64,000 bases of DNA from an uncultured Methanobrevibacter sp. (lineage in GTDB: Archaea > Methanobacteriota > Methanobacteria > Methanobacteriales > Methanobacteriaceae): contig NZ_CACWVY010000005.1 of assembly GCF_902764455.1 (NCBI RefSeq), positions 1-64,000 of the forward strand. Direction: 5' to 3'. Position 1 is the first letter of the stretch. Each line of letters starts with the position of its first letter. Shown one piece after another: positions 1-8,616 of this stretch. The notes beneath the pieces are model-generated. The model ran no database searches, had not been told where the DNA came from, and was given only the letters and a program-made list of their open reading frames with translations. Position numbers and translations under genes: made by a program.

Positions 1-481
1 GATATAAGACAAATTGAACAGTATTTTTTCCAAAAGTGCTTTTTGATGGTTTTTTATCATTTTTTCGAACAGGATCTGAATTCAAATAGTTAAATATATT
101 GGTTGTCCTCCAAAATAAGACATGGAAGACTTTTGTTTTTGCTTTTCATATATAAACATTTGTCTTCCAACCTATATAAAGATTATTATGCCCTAATTTT
201 TAAAAATACACCTTAAAAAATATTTAAAATTAGGTTTAGAAAACATATAATTATTTTATTAAGTATTAGATTGATTTAAAAAAAAAATAAAAAATACGGA
301 AATCAACAAATTAAACACCTGATGAAAAACGAACAACAACTACTATTTAAACCTTTTTAAAGAATTTCACTAATTTTATGCAAAAACAAAAGAAAATAAA
401 GAAATTTAAAAAAATTCTGTCAAAGAGCTAACATTTTGACAGTCACTTCCACTTAAGAATGTAGAGATTCAAATAATCTAT
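1..481. other. AT-rich intergenic region
   Basis: No convincing reading frame is seen. The stretch holds an 8-bp inverted repeat, TGGAAGAC at 123-130 and GTCTTCCA at 172-179, around an AT-rich spacer, and long A runs near 275-300. It lies downstream of the DUF4062 gene, so it may carry that gene's 3' end signals. Nothing else can be supported. Confidence 0.4.
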
Positions 482-1348
482 CTAATTAAATTTTTCAGGA
501 AACTCTAATTTTAATTCACTTAGAAAATCTTCTATCATCACTTCTTTTAAAGACTTATTTTCACAAATGAAATCTACAAAATTGCCCTTTGAATTATTAA
601 ATGAAAATTTTTTATAATAGTCAGGAAGATCATCTAAAGTCTGATTTTTCAATTTGGCATATTCCTGGGAATAACCTTCTATTATATCCATCAAATCCCC
701 ATTTTCATACCAGATACCCTCATATTTCCTAACATTAATATGAGAAATGCTATCTTTAACACCGTCAAGCTCTTGCTTATTTTGAAAAATCAAATCTTTA
801 GCCATTGCCAACTTCAAATCCTGAACAAATTCATCATCACATTCAGGTTTACATGTATAAATTTCCTGTTGGGATTCAGATAATTTATCAAGATAGTGTT
901 CGTCCCTAAAATAGAATAAGGAATGTTTTACAGGAGGCAATCTTTGAATTTCACCATTTTCATACTTTTCAAACGGATGAATTGCATGCATTACAGTCAA
1001 TTCCATAAATGACATATTTCCAATATAATTTACCAATTCTGGATATTTCTGCAGAGTCAATCTGTCTATGTCTTCATGAGTTGGAACACATCCTAATTTC
1101 TGACCTCTAAAGCAGACATAAAAAGTCCTGTCAGAATCAATGGATTCGAAGTATTTAATAACAGATCTGCATGAATTAAACTCTTTTTCAGTCATTGAAT
1201 AGAATAAATCCACATAATCCAATACTATATCATGGTCAAGACATATTTCTTTCAAATCCGGAAAAACATGCTTGATGAAATAATAATGTTCAGCAACCAT
1301 GTCTGGAATTGTACTGATAATCCTAATAGTAATATGGTTCTTACTCAT
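482..1348 (-). CDS. Stand-alone DUF4062 domain protein
   Basis: The N-terminal 90 residues follow the pattern of DUF4062, the domain found at the front of NACHT/STAND NTPases such as the NPHP3/TEP1-like proteins: RIISTIPDM near residue 9, VFPDLKEIC near 28, VDLFYSMTE near 46 and LGCVP near 85, then LFYFRDEHY near 145, which matches the FFYFRDP region of those proteins. The protein ends at about 288 residues, and no NACHT, WD or TPR part follows in either direction, so it is an orphan or remnant of a larger signalling NTPase. The ATG at 1348 is preferred over the GTG at 1363 because AAGG lies about 8 nt before it. Function is unknown; a sensor or effector role is only inference from the family. 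Confidence 0.6.
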   Translation of the reverse strand: MSKNHITIRIISTIPDMVAEHYYFIKHVFPDLKEICLDHDIVLDYVDLFYSMTEKEFNSCRSVIKYFESIDSDRTFYVCFRGQKLGCVPTHEDIDRLTLQKYPELVNYIGNMSFMELTVMHAIHPFEKYENGEIQRLPPVKHSLFYFRDEHYLDKLSESQQEIYTCKPECDDEFVQDLKLAMAKDLIFQNKQELDGVKDSISHINVRKYEGIWYENGDLMDIIEGYSQEYAKLKNQTLDDLPDYYKKFSFNNSKGNFVDFICENKSLKEVMIEDFLSELKLEFPEKFN

Positions 1349-1465
1349 TTTAACAACCTTCACTTAAAATTTAAACATCATCATATAAATACTTAAAGAA
1401 AATTGAAAATACTGAAATCAGTACAAGAATAAACAAAACAAAATTAAAAAAAATAAAAAAAGTAG

Positions 1466-2494
1466 CTATAAATTGTTTATAGCTTCAGTAATTAATTGAA
1501 TGGTTGATTCAATATCATCCATACTACATACACTTACAGGAGTGTGTATGTAACGAGTAGGAACAGATAAAACACCAGTAGGGATTCCTTCACGAGTTAA
1601 ATGAATAGCAGTTCCATCGGTTGTTCCACCATCACTTACTTCCAATTGGTAAGGAATGTCATTTTCATCACCGGCCTTAATGAGCATGTCTTTAACTGAC
1701 TGTTGAGTCAAAATCCCTCTTCCGCTTGCATCAGCTAAAATAATTGCCGGACCTTTTCCTGCTACAACAGGAGCTTCTTCAGGTTTGATTCCTGGGTGGT
1801 CACCTGATAATGTAACATCAAGTGCAATAGCCAAATCAGGATTTAACTTGAATGCAGAAGTTTTAGCTCCTTTAAGACCTACTTCTTCCTGAACAGTACC
1901 TACACCATAAACGGTTGCCCTTGTGTTGACTCTTTTTAAAACTTCCATCATTACATAACAACCGACACGATTGTCTAGTGCCTTACCCATGATAAAGTTA
2001 TTAGGATATTCAACAAAGAGTGAATTGAAGGTCATTTTATCTCCAATTCTAACCATTTTTTCTGCATCTTCCTTGTCCTTTGCCCCAATATCAATAAACA
2101 TGTCGTCAGCTTTAACAACTTTGTTTCTTTCTTCAGGTTTTGTTACATGTGGAGGTTTTGATCCTATTACTCCGACAATCGGTTCACCAACAGAAGAATG
2201 AACAGTTACAGTTTGGTTCATTAACATCTGATCATTAATTCCACCAATGTTTGAAAATTTAATAAAACCATTATCATCAATGTATCTTACCATTAATCCT
2301 ATTTCATCCATATGTGCTGCAAGCATTACAGTAGGAGCCTTTTTTTCACCTTTTTTAGTGGCAATCAAGTTTCCCATACTGTCAGTTTCAATTTTATCAG
2401 CAACATCTTTTAATTCACGTGTAATAATTTTAGCTATTTCTTCTTCTGAACCAGAAACACCTGGTGCCAAAGATAGCTCTCTCATTAATTCCAT
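1466..2494 (-). CDS. M42 family metallopeptidase (TET-type aminopeptidase)
   Basis: Predicted cytosolic dinuclear-metal aminopeptidase of family M42, which trims peptides released by the proteasome and forms tetrahedral dodecamers in archaea. Visible metal-site motifs are AAHMDEIG (His61, Asp63), KALDNRVGC near 170, [11 protein letters not shown] near 205 with the Glu pair, ALDVTLSGD near 225 and RYIHTP near 315 with the last His. At 342 residues it has normal family length. The ATG at 2494 has GGTGATACG directly upstream. M42 members are often misnamed endoglucanase; the motifs leave little doubt about the peptidase family, but substrate preference cannot be read from sequence. It is a single gene between AT-rich spacers. 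Confidence 0.92.
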   Translation of the reverse strand: MELMRELSLAPGVSGSEEEIAKIITRELKDVADKIETDSMGNLIATKKGEKKAPTVMLAAHMDEIGLMVRYIDDNGFIKFSNIGGINDQMLMNQTVTVHSSVGEPIVGVIGSKPPHVTKPEERNKVVKADDMFIDIGAKDKEDAEKMVRIGDKMTFNSLFVEYPNNFIMGKALDNRVGCYVMMEVLKRVNTRATVYGVGTVQEEVGLKGAKTSAFKLNPDLAIALDVTLSGDHPGIKPEEAPVVAGKGPAIILADASGRGILTQQSVKDMLIKAGDENDIPYQLEVSDGGTTDGTAIHLTREGIPTGVLSVPTRYIHTPVSVCSMDDIESTIQLITEAINNL

Positions 2495-2633
2495 CGTATC
2501 ACCAAATAATTTTTATTGATTTAATAATATTTAAATAATTTCTATTTTTAGAAAAAAATTATTTCACTAACAATATAATTCATCAAAAAGATTTAAATGA
2601 GTTCATATTAAATAATTTTAATAGGGAGATAGT

Positions 2634-3392
2634 ATGTCAAATGTAGAAAAAATATATTTTAGTCCATCATCAACTACAAAAAAAGTAGTTGAACAGATTG
2701 CTAACAATTTCAGCCAAAAAAAAGAGACCTATGATTTATTGAATTTTAACTCTGAAAAAGAATTTTCAAATGAAGATATTGCCATTGTGGGCATGCCTGT
2801 TTTTGCCGGAAGAATTCCTAAAAGTGCCAGAAAAAGACTGGAAAAAATTAAAGGAAACAATACTCCTGCAATAGCTGTTGCTAATTATGGAAATGCTCAT
2901 GTAACTGATGCACTGCTGGAACTTGTAGATTTACTGGAAGAAAATAAGTTCAATGTAGTTGCAGCCGCCACAACAGTCAGCCATCATTCAATATTTGATG
3001 GCGTTGCAGTAGGAAGGCCTGACAGTGAAGATTTGAAAAAAATAGATGATTTCAGCCAAAAATGCATTGAAAAAATCAAAACAGGTGAAAGTTTAACTTC
3101 TGAAATTCCTGGAAATAAACCCTATGTCGACTACAAACAGCTTCCATTTGTTATAAGCTGTGATGATATGACCTGCGCATTTTGTTATGACTGTGTTTCA
3201 ATCTGTCCTGAAAAAGCAATTCCTGACGATGACCCTGTCACTACTGACCTTGATTTGTGTTCCAGATGCACTGCATGCATTCATATCTGCCCTGAAGATG
3301 CAAGGACATTTTCAGGAGAAGCATTTGAAGCCAAAAAACCTGAATTTGAAAAGGCAAACAATCAAAGAAAAGAATGTGAATTTTATTTATAA
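2634..3392 (+). CDS. EFR1 family flavodoxin-ferredoxin protein
   Basis: A fusion of an N-terminal flavodoxin-like domain (residues 1-150, with the FMN-loop-like SPSSTTKK near residue 10) and a C-terminal double [4Fe-4S] ferredoxin: first cluster CAFCYDCVSICP near 182, second CSRCTACIHICP near 207. The arrangement fits the EFR1 ferrodoxin family, which should shuttle electrons between FMN and Fe-S clusters in the cytosol. The partner is unknown. The start has GGGAGATAGT before ATG. Its stop codon overlaps that of the convergent repeat protein: TTATAA at 3387-3392 serves as stop on both strands. Confidence 0.88.
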   Translation: MSNVEKIYFSPSSTTKKVVEQIANNFSQKKETYDLLNFNSEKEFSNEDIAIVGMPVFAGRIPKSARKRLEKIKGNNTPAIAVANYGNAHVTDALLELVDLLEENKFNVVAAATTVSHHSIFDGVAVGRPDSEDLKKIDDFSQKCIEKIKTGESLTSEIPGNKPYVDYKQLPFVISCDDMTCAFCYDCVSICPEKAIPDDDPVTTDLDLCSRCTACIHICPEDARTFSGEAFEAKKPEFEKANNQRKECEFYL

Positions 3393-4892
3393 TTTCATTC
3401 TTTTTTTAGCCACTGCCCTTACATATTCATTATCATCTGAAAGAGATATTTCTTTTAAAACCTTTTTACTTACTATTTTTTTACATGCAGCTTCACGAAC
3501 TCTCCATGAATCATCGTTTTTGGCAATTTTTGTTAAGGCTTTCTGATCCCTGATTAAAGAAACCGTTCTGACTGAAATATTTTCAGAAATACCCTGCTCG
3601 TAAATCTTAATCAGACATTTTTCAACCTTAATCTTGTTTAAAGCCTTTAATGAAAATTCTTCATCCTCATTTGCAAGGACAATTCTGATTAGAGTTTCCA
3701 AATCTGTGATGTTGTCCAGTGTGGATTTTCTAACTTCGTCCAATTTTGCATTCTTTAATATGTCAATGTAGTTTGACTCATCGTTAATGTGCTCCATTGC
3801 CTGAGCCGCCACATCTTCATGAGTTGTATTAATTGCAATATATGTAAAATCTTTTTCATCAACTAATGCGGGATTAGAGAGTGCATGATTTCTTACAAAC
3901 TGATCATCATCATTCAATGCTATGTCAATTAATTCCTGAGTGTTTGAAAGATTTTTAACAGCAATCTGTCTTACAAATCTGTCATCATCATTTTGAATAA
4001 TTTTTAAAAGCACTTCTTCATCTGTGATTTTTTTGGCAGCTTCACTTCTTACAATTTTATCTGAATCATTTAAGGCCAATTGAGTTAACAATTCCTCATC
4101 ATCAACCTTGTTGATAATATCCAGACGAACATCAGATTTTTCTGAGTCAAGGGCAATGTTTTTGAGTATGCCCACATTATCTATCTTTGAAAATATTAAA
4201 GTTCTGATTTTTGCATTATCCTCATTAACGGCAATCTTTGCAAGTGTCTCTTCATTATTAATCTTTTTGATTGCTGCTATCTTAACCCCTTCATCATTGT
4301 CTTCAATAGCCACCTTTTGCAGGATTTCTTCACTTACAAAAGAATCTTTATTTATCGCAGATTTTCTGATGGATGAATCATTTGCCTTAAAGACCAGATC
4401 ATATAATATTTCGGGACTTTCTATTTTTTCCAGAGACATTCTTCTGTAATTTTTATCAATTGCATTGACGGCTATGTCCTCTAAAGTTTGCTCGTCGACT
4501 ATCTTTTCAAAAATTTCATCAACGTTCTTGTTTTTCTTTGTGTTGACTACGATTTCATAGATTGACTTGTTGTTCTCGCCTAATCTTTCATAGGCAAAGC
4601 TTCTCACATCAAAAAATTTTGAATTTTCAGCCGCATCCCAAAGCAAATCCTCATCCTTGATTTTGTTTGCTGCAATAAGCCTGATAGCCCTGTCCTTTAC
4701 ATTTTTTGCAATATCCAAAGCCACATACTGATCAGTTATACTGTCTGCCGCAACAGCTCTTTGAGTCCTGTCTTTACTGTTAATGGCCATTTCCTTTAAA
4801 GCCAACTGTTCAGGATCTATTTCGATATCATCCGGCTTTACGACTTTCTCTTTTTTTGGTTGCTTGTTTTTAAATCTGTCTAAAAATCCCAT
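3387..4892 (-). CDS. HEAT/variant leucine-rich repeat protein
   Basis: A 501-residue protein made almost entirely of degenerate 22-24 residue helical repeats with the recurring pattern DDxxxVRxxAxxxI (for instance NDDDRFVRQIAVKNL and NDDDQFVRNHALSNP), preceded by a basic N-terminus (MGFLDRFKNKQPKKEK). Such alpha-solenoids are usually protein-protein scaffolds. The start ATG at 4892 lies one base after the stop of the upstream RNase H-like gene, so the two are almost certainly cotranscribed and translationally coupled. No catalytic motif, signal peptide or membrane segment is seen. The HEAT versus LRV label is uncertain; the repeat nature is plain. Confidence 0.8.
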   Translation of the reverse strand: MGFLDRFKNKQPKKEKVVKPDDIEIDPEQLALKEMAINSKDRTQRAVAADSITDQYVALDIAKNVKDRAIRLIAANKIKDEDLLWDAAENSKFFDVRSFAYERLGENNKSIYEIVVNTKKNKNVDEIFEKIVDEQTLEDIAVNAIDKNYRRMSLEKIESPEILYDLVFKANDSSIRKSAINKDSFVSEEILQKVAIEDNDEGVKIAAIKKINNEETLAKIAVNEDNAKIRTLIFSKIDNVGILKNIALDSEKSDVRLDIINKVDDEELLTQLALNDSDKIVRSEAAKKITDEEVLLKIIQNDDDRFVRQIAVKNLSNTQELIDIALNDDDQFVRNHALSNPALVDEKDFTYIAINTTHEDVAAQAMEHINDESNYIDILKNAKLDEVRKSTLDNITDLETLIRIVLANEDEEFSLKALNKIKVEKCLIKIYEQGISENISVRTVSLIRDQKALTKIAKNDDSWRVREAACKKIVSKKVLKEISLSDDNEYVRAVAKKRMKL

Positions 4893-4893
4893 T

Positions 4894-5940
4894 TTAATTT
4901 ACATCCTCATACATTCTCTCTAGAAAACTGGCTAATGAAATTATATCTTGACGATTATGTTCTATTATCGGAACAATCGGTCCAATGTTTTTTTCATTTA
5001 AATAGGCATTATAATATCCTGGAATATACTGTCCTGGAACATCCCCTTCTCTTTCAATACCGAAAAGTTCCTTTTCAATAGTCTGCAGCTGACAATTCGG
5101 AAGTTGGCTGCCCCAAAGGTTTTTTGCAAAATACATCAAGTCAAGGTGCGGCAGTCTGAAATTGATTTCAAGTCTGTTTGACAGGCACCTGTTTCTTATG
5201 TATGGCACATCAAAACTCTTTCCGTTGAATGTTACATGAACGGAATCCTCATCCAGATGTGAGAGGTAAGCTTCAATAACAGCAGGCTCTTCATAAATTT
5301 CTCTTAAAAAGTATTGGGAAGAGATTATTTTATCCTTTTTAAGTTCTGCAACACCAATCAATATTATTGGAACATTTGACAGGCCCAATGTTTCGATATC
5401 CATGAATTTGAAATTTTCCTTGTCGGTTAAGCTTATTGACCTTATAACGTTGTCCCTGCATTTTTTGCTATATCTGTTTTTATCCAACAGATTTATTATT
5501 TCACCAAATGACAAATCATCTATACGACTTGTGAATTTATTTGCACTATCACAATATTTATCATGATTTTTTAGTGATTCTATGGTAGTGTATCCCTTAT
5601 TTTTAAGATTCTCTTCTGTTTTCAATCCGATTTTTGGAAGTAATTTAAGATTACTGTTTATCTGATTTTTAAAGTCATTGTCATCAATTTTAAAGCTGAC
5701 CTTTTCTTCATGTGTAATCTTTAATGTATCCCCATAGGAAGTTGAAACAACTTCGCAATTCTCTATATCATCCAATTTTTTACCTTCCCAATCTTTTAAA
5801 AGTTTTTGCTTATAATCTTCAAAATAGGATGGAGATAACTTTCTTGCACGCTTTTTAGCATCTTCAGATGGATTTAAAGAAGAAATTGAATTAGAAAGAA
5901 CTCTTCTCAGATACATTTCATGTTCATCATAGTTTGTCAT
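4894..5940 (-). CDS. RNase H-like/YprB-type exonuclease domain protein
   Basis: The C-terminal half carries a DEDD-type ribonuclease H-like fold of the YprB class: FMDIETLGL near residue 178 (Asp-Glu pair), VTFNGKSFDVPYIRNR near 238, LPHLDLMY near 265 and HNRQDIISLASF near 330. The central part (about 100-170) resembles helix-hairpin-helix DNA-binding segments, with LPKIGLKTEENLKNKGY. The protein is probably a 3'-5' DNA or RNA exonuclease; the substrate is not known. It is coupled to the downstream repeat protein by a one-base spacer, suggesting the two products work together. Length (348) is ordinary for stand-alone members. Confidence 0.78.
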   Translation of the reverse strand: MTNYDEHEMYLRRVLSNSISSLNPSEDAKKRARKLSPSYFEDYKQKLLKDWEGKKLDDIENCEVVSTSYGDTLKITHEEKVSFKIDDNDFKNQINSNLKLLPKIGLKTEENLKNKGYTTIESLKNHDKYCDSANKFTSRIDDLSFGEIINLLDKNRYSKKCRDNVIRSISLTDKENFKFMDIETLGLSNVPIILIGVAELKKDKIISSQYFLREIYEEPAVIEAYLSHLDEDSVHVTFNGKSFDVPYIRNRCLSNRLEINFRLPHLDLMYFAKNLWGSQLPNCQLQTIEKELFGIEREGDVPGQYIPGYYNAYLNEKNIGPIVPIIEHNRQDIISLASFLERMYEDVN

Positions 5941-6018
5941 TCATTATTAACTTTATTAGTCAATTTATATATAACTTTTTTATAAAGTATAATTGAATTT
6001 TTATAAATTATAAATAAC

Positions 6019-6026
6019 TTTATATA
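6019..6026 (+). promoter_or_regulatory. TATA box of candidate ncRNA
   Basis: TTTATATA at 6019-6026 matches the archaeal TATA box. A start site about 25 bases downstream would fall at about 6046-6050, exactly where the first hairpin of the candidate RNA begins. Confidence 0.5.
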
Positions 6027-6046
6027 CTATAAAAACATAAATAAAA

Positions 6047-6180
6047 TTGGCTACAATGTAGCCTTAGAGATAGATTAAACAGCCAAATTTTAAAATTCAT
6101 TTCTCTAAAAGCTTGTAAAAACAAGTTGTTAGGTAGCAAAATTTATATAGCTACCTAACCATCCAATTGATTATTTTTTA
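6047..6180 (+). ncRNA. Candidate structured small RNA, family unknown
   Basis: An intergenic stretch packed with hairpins: GGCTACA/TGTAGCC at 6049-6063, TTAGAGA/TCTCTAA pairing 6064-6070 with 6102-6108, CTTGT/ACAAG at 6112-6125, and a perfect 10-bp stem GTTAGGTAGC/GCTACCTAAC at 6128-6159, followed by a T-rich tract from about 6170. A TATA box lies about 25 bases before the first stem. It is not recognisable as tRNA, SRP RNA or RNase P RNA. The next gene has its own TATA-like TTTATATG near 6207, so this looks like a separate transcript rather than a leader, although a leader of the coenzyme A operon cannot be excluded. The strand call rests on promoter and T-tract placement. Confidence 0.5.
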
Positions 6181-6255
6181 AATTATTTTCATATTTTAGA
6201 AAAATTTATATGATTTTCAAACTAACTTATTAATAGTAATAATTTAGGTCTAAAT

Positions 6256-6639
6256 ATGAAATTAAAATTAGCTATAATTTATGGAATATTAATATGGATA
6301 GTAACACTCATTCTATCAAATATAATAACCCCTTTTTTTATATCAAGATTACCCGATATGAATATTATTACTCCAATTATTCTAATAATAGTTACAGGGT
6401 TTTTTGGAATCCTATACATAAGAAACATCGATTCAAACGAAGTTATTGAAGGATTTTTAGTAGGAATCATATTCATCATAATTGACATAGTCTTAGATTA
6501 TATCTTTTTGGATAGCTTTCATGCCAAAAATTTAATTTTCACAGATTATTCATTCCATCTTTCATCCATGATTATACTAACATTATTAATTACTACATTT
6601 TTGGGATATTTATCCCAAATGAATATCGATTTAAAATGA
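6256..6639 (+). CDS. Small four-helix membrane protein
   Basis: A 127-residue hydrophobic protein with four predicted membrane segments (about 5-27, 38-52, 66-88 and 100-118). It has no recognisable motif. The gene ends 11 bases before the phosphopantothenate synthetase gene, which is preceded by GAGGAGATAAAAA, so the two are probably cotranscribed. A link to coenzyme A synthesis is suggested only by position. I do not recognise the family. Confidence 0.6.
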   Translation: MKLKLAIIYGILIWIVTLILSNIITPFFISRLPDMNIITPIILIIVTGFFGILYIRNIDSNEVIEGFLVGIIFIIIDIVLDYIFLDSFHAKNLIFTDYSFHLSSMIILTLLITTFLGYLSQMNIDLK

Positions 6640-6650
6640 GGAGATAAAAA

Positions 6651-7388
6651 ATGATACCAAAATCCCACCCGCGATATGAATCATTATTGCTTAGAGACAA
6701 AATAGTTAAAGCTTCCGAAAAAGGATATTTGGCAGACTCAGCAATGATTGCCCATGGAAGAGGAGAGGCTTTTGACTATTTAATTGGAGAAAAAACAATT
6801 TACCCTGCAAAAAGAGCAATGTACGTTGCTGTTGCAGCATTACTTTTATCAAATAATCCGGTTATTTCAGTCAATGGAAATGCAAGCGTATTAGCTATTG
6901 ACGAAATAATTGACCTGGCCAAAGCAGTTGATGCAAAAATTGAAATAAACCTGTTTTACAGGACTGACGAAAGAGTAAGACTTCTTACAAACCTATACAA
7001 AGATCACGGATATAAAGATATTCTTGGCTCACTTGATGATGAGATTGAATATCTAAATGATATCAAAAATAATAGAGCAACTGCAAGTAAAACCGGAATA
7101 TATACAGCAGATACAATATTAATACCTTTAGAAGACGGAGACAGAGCCGAAATTCTTAAAAAAAGCGGTAAAAATACAATTACAATTGATTTGAATCCCC
7201 TTTCAAGAACTTCAAAAATGTCTGATGTTTCAATTATGGACAATATTGTAAGAGCAATTCCATTCATGACAAAAATAGCTGAAGATTTAAAAACTCAGGA
7301 CAAGAATGTTTTGATCGGAATGGTTAATGAATTTGACAATGATGAAAATCTTAAAGAATCTATAGAACATATAAAAAGAGGGTTATAA
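6651..7388 (+). CDS. 4-phosphopantoate--beta-alanine ligase
   Basis: Archaeal phosphopantothenate synthetase joins 4-phosphopantoate and beta-alanine with ATP in coenzyme A synthesis, replacing the bacterial PanC route. The whole 245-residue length matches the family: IPKSHPRYESL at the start, LIGEKTIYPAKRAM near 45, SVNGNASVLA near 75, NLFYRTDERV near 100 and TITIDLNPLSRTS near 178. A strong GGAG lies before the ATG. The stop overlaps the start of the next P-loop gene by one base (TAATG), so both are translated from one message. The assignment is secure at family level. Confidence 0.93.
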   Translation: MIPKSHPRYESLLLRDKIVKASEKGYLADSAMIAHGRGEAFDYLIGEKTIYPAKRAMYVAVAALLLSNNPVISVNGNASVLAIDEIIDLAKAVDAKIEINLFYRTDERVRLLTNLYKDHGYKDILGSLDDEIEYLNDIKNNRATASKTGIYTADTILIPLEDGDRAEILKKSGKNTITIDLNPLSRTSKMSDVSIMDNIVRAIPFMTKIAEDLKTQDKNVLIGMVNEFDNDENLKESIEHIKRGL

Positions 7389-7927
7389 TGCAAGTAATGG
7401 GAATATCAGGAATGCCAGGTTCTGGAAAAGCTTTAGTTTCAGAAATGGCAAGTGAAAAAGGCGCAATAATAGTAAGTATGGGAGACATCATACGAGAAGA
7501 AGCTAAAAAAAGAGGAGAACCTACCAAGGAAACTGCTGTAAACTTGAGAAAAGAGTTCGGAGAATACATAGTTTCTGAATTAACAATCAAAAAAATTAAA
7601 AAGCTCGAAGAAGAGGGTGTTGAAAACCTAATCATAATTGAGGGCATAAGAAGCCATCATGAAGTGGAAATGTTTAAGGAAAACTTCAGCAATTTCTTTA
7701 TTCTTTCAATATTCGCAAATGCTTCATTACGCTTTGAAAGATTGAAATTAAGAAATAGAGAAGATGATTCACAGGATTATGAAGGATTCCAAAAAAGAGA
7801 TATGAACGAATTAGGTTTCGGAATCGGAAATGTAATTGCGCTTTCAGATAGACTAATCATCAACGAAAGTGATATTGAAAGCTATAAAGAAAAAATTAAT
7901 GAATTTTTAGATGAAATGAACCTTTAA
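7388..7927 (+). CDS. UPF0200 P-loop kinase-like protein
   Basis: A 179-residue nucleotide kinase-like protein with a Walker A motif GMPGSGKA near residue 8 and the segment VSMGDIIREEAKKRG near 33 typical of the UPF0200 family, which is distantly related to adenylate and dephospho-CoA kinases. The start overlaps the stop of phosphopantothenate synthetase, so a step in coenzyme A metabolism is a fair guess; however, archaeal dephospho-CoA kinase activity has been assigned to an unrelated GTP-dependent family, so this should not be called CoaE. The usual Lys-Ser/Thr of the P-loop is GKA here, a slightly unusual form. Confidence 0.8.
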   Translation: MQVMGISGMPGSGKALVSEMASEKGAIIVSMGDIIREEAKKRGEPTKETAVNLRKEFGEYIVSELTIKKIKKLEEEGVENLIIIEGIRSHHEVEMFKENFSNFFILSIFANASLRFERLKLRNREDDSQDYEGFQKRDMNELGFGIGNVIALSDRLIINESDIESYKEKINEFLDEMNL

Positions 7928-7929
7928 AA

Positions 7930-8610
7930 TCATTTATCTTCCAAAACGGCATCTTCAATAATATAAACACCACTATCATGATGCCATTCTTTTCTATCTT
8001 TTAAAATTTTCACTTTCTTTTTAAAAATAGGTCCGTCAATAGCTAGTGTTTCGGCTTCGCCTCCTTCAAAAGCTATATCCACATAGTACTTTTCATTAAG
8101 TTTTACTAGTTCATCAATAACATCATCATCAATGACCCTTCCAAGCCAGGATTCGTCTAATCCCCAGGCAGCTACACCACTGATAATTATTTTAAATCCT
8201 AAAGAAACAATTTCACGCATATACTCCAGTTCATCAACATGCCAATATGGAGAGATGATTTTCAAGCCAACTTCCTGACCCAATTTCTCAATTCGGGATT
8301 TTTGATACTGAGAGTAAAGTGCGCCTGTGTATATGCATTCTATTCCCAAATTTTTTAAATCTTGAAATGCATGCTTTAAATCTTCAAGTTCCTCTTCTTT
8401 AATTCCATCAGTTTCAACAGACATTATGGGAATATCAAAGGCCTCTGAGAGCAAATCAGTTATATGAATGTTTGGAACATGAAACATATATGATTCGGCA
8501 TTACGAGATTTCATAGAAAGAAGATATTTCACATCTTCTTTCTCATTTAAAGCATAATATAATGCCATTGTACTATCTTTACCGCCAGAAAACAATACAC
8601 AAGCATTCAT
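7930..8610 (-). CDS. dph6: Diphthine--ammonia ligase
   Basis: An ATP pyrophosphatase-type amidase that completes diphthamide on elongation factor 2 by amidating diphthine. The PP-loop FSGGKDST is at residues 7-14, and the family signature GVAAWGLDESWLGR near 145 and FEGGEAET near 180 are present. The 226-residue length matches archaeal members. It lies six bases after a membrane protein gene, with AAAGG before the ATG, and is probably cotranscribed with it. It converges with the coenzyme A operon, with only two bases between stop codons. Confidence 0.88.
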   Translation of the reverse strand: MNACVLFSGGKDSTMALYYALNEKEDVKYLLSMKSRNAESYMFHVPNIHITDLLSEAFDIPIMSVETDGIKEEELEDLKHAFQDLKNLGIECIYTGALYSQYQKSRIEKLGQEVGLKIISPYWHVDELEYMREIVSLGFKIIISGVAAWGLDESWLGRVIDDDVIDELVKLNEKYYVDIAFEGGEAETLAIDGPIFKKKVKILKDRKEWHHDSGVYIIEDAVLEDK

Positions 8611-8616
8611 ATAAAT

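Noticed and set aside
123-179. Insertion-sequence end at the window start
   Set aside because: Only an 8-bp inverted repeat, no transposase and no target duplication.
1971-2519. Plus-strand frames opposite the M42 peptidase
   Set aside because: Antisense shadows of a clearly conserved gene; sequence is Ser- and Ile-rich without motifs.
6047-6256. Riboswitch controlling the coenzyme A operon
   Set aside because: The downstream gene has a closer TATA-like box and the last stem is followed by a T tract, so a separate RNA is more likely; kept only as an alternative.
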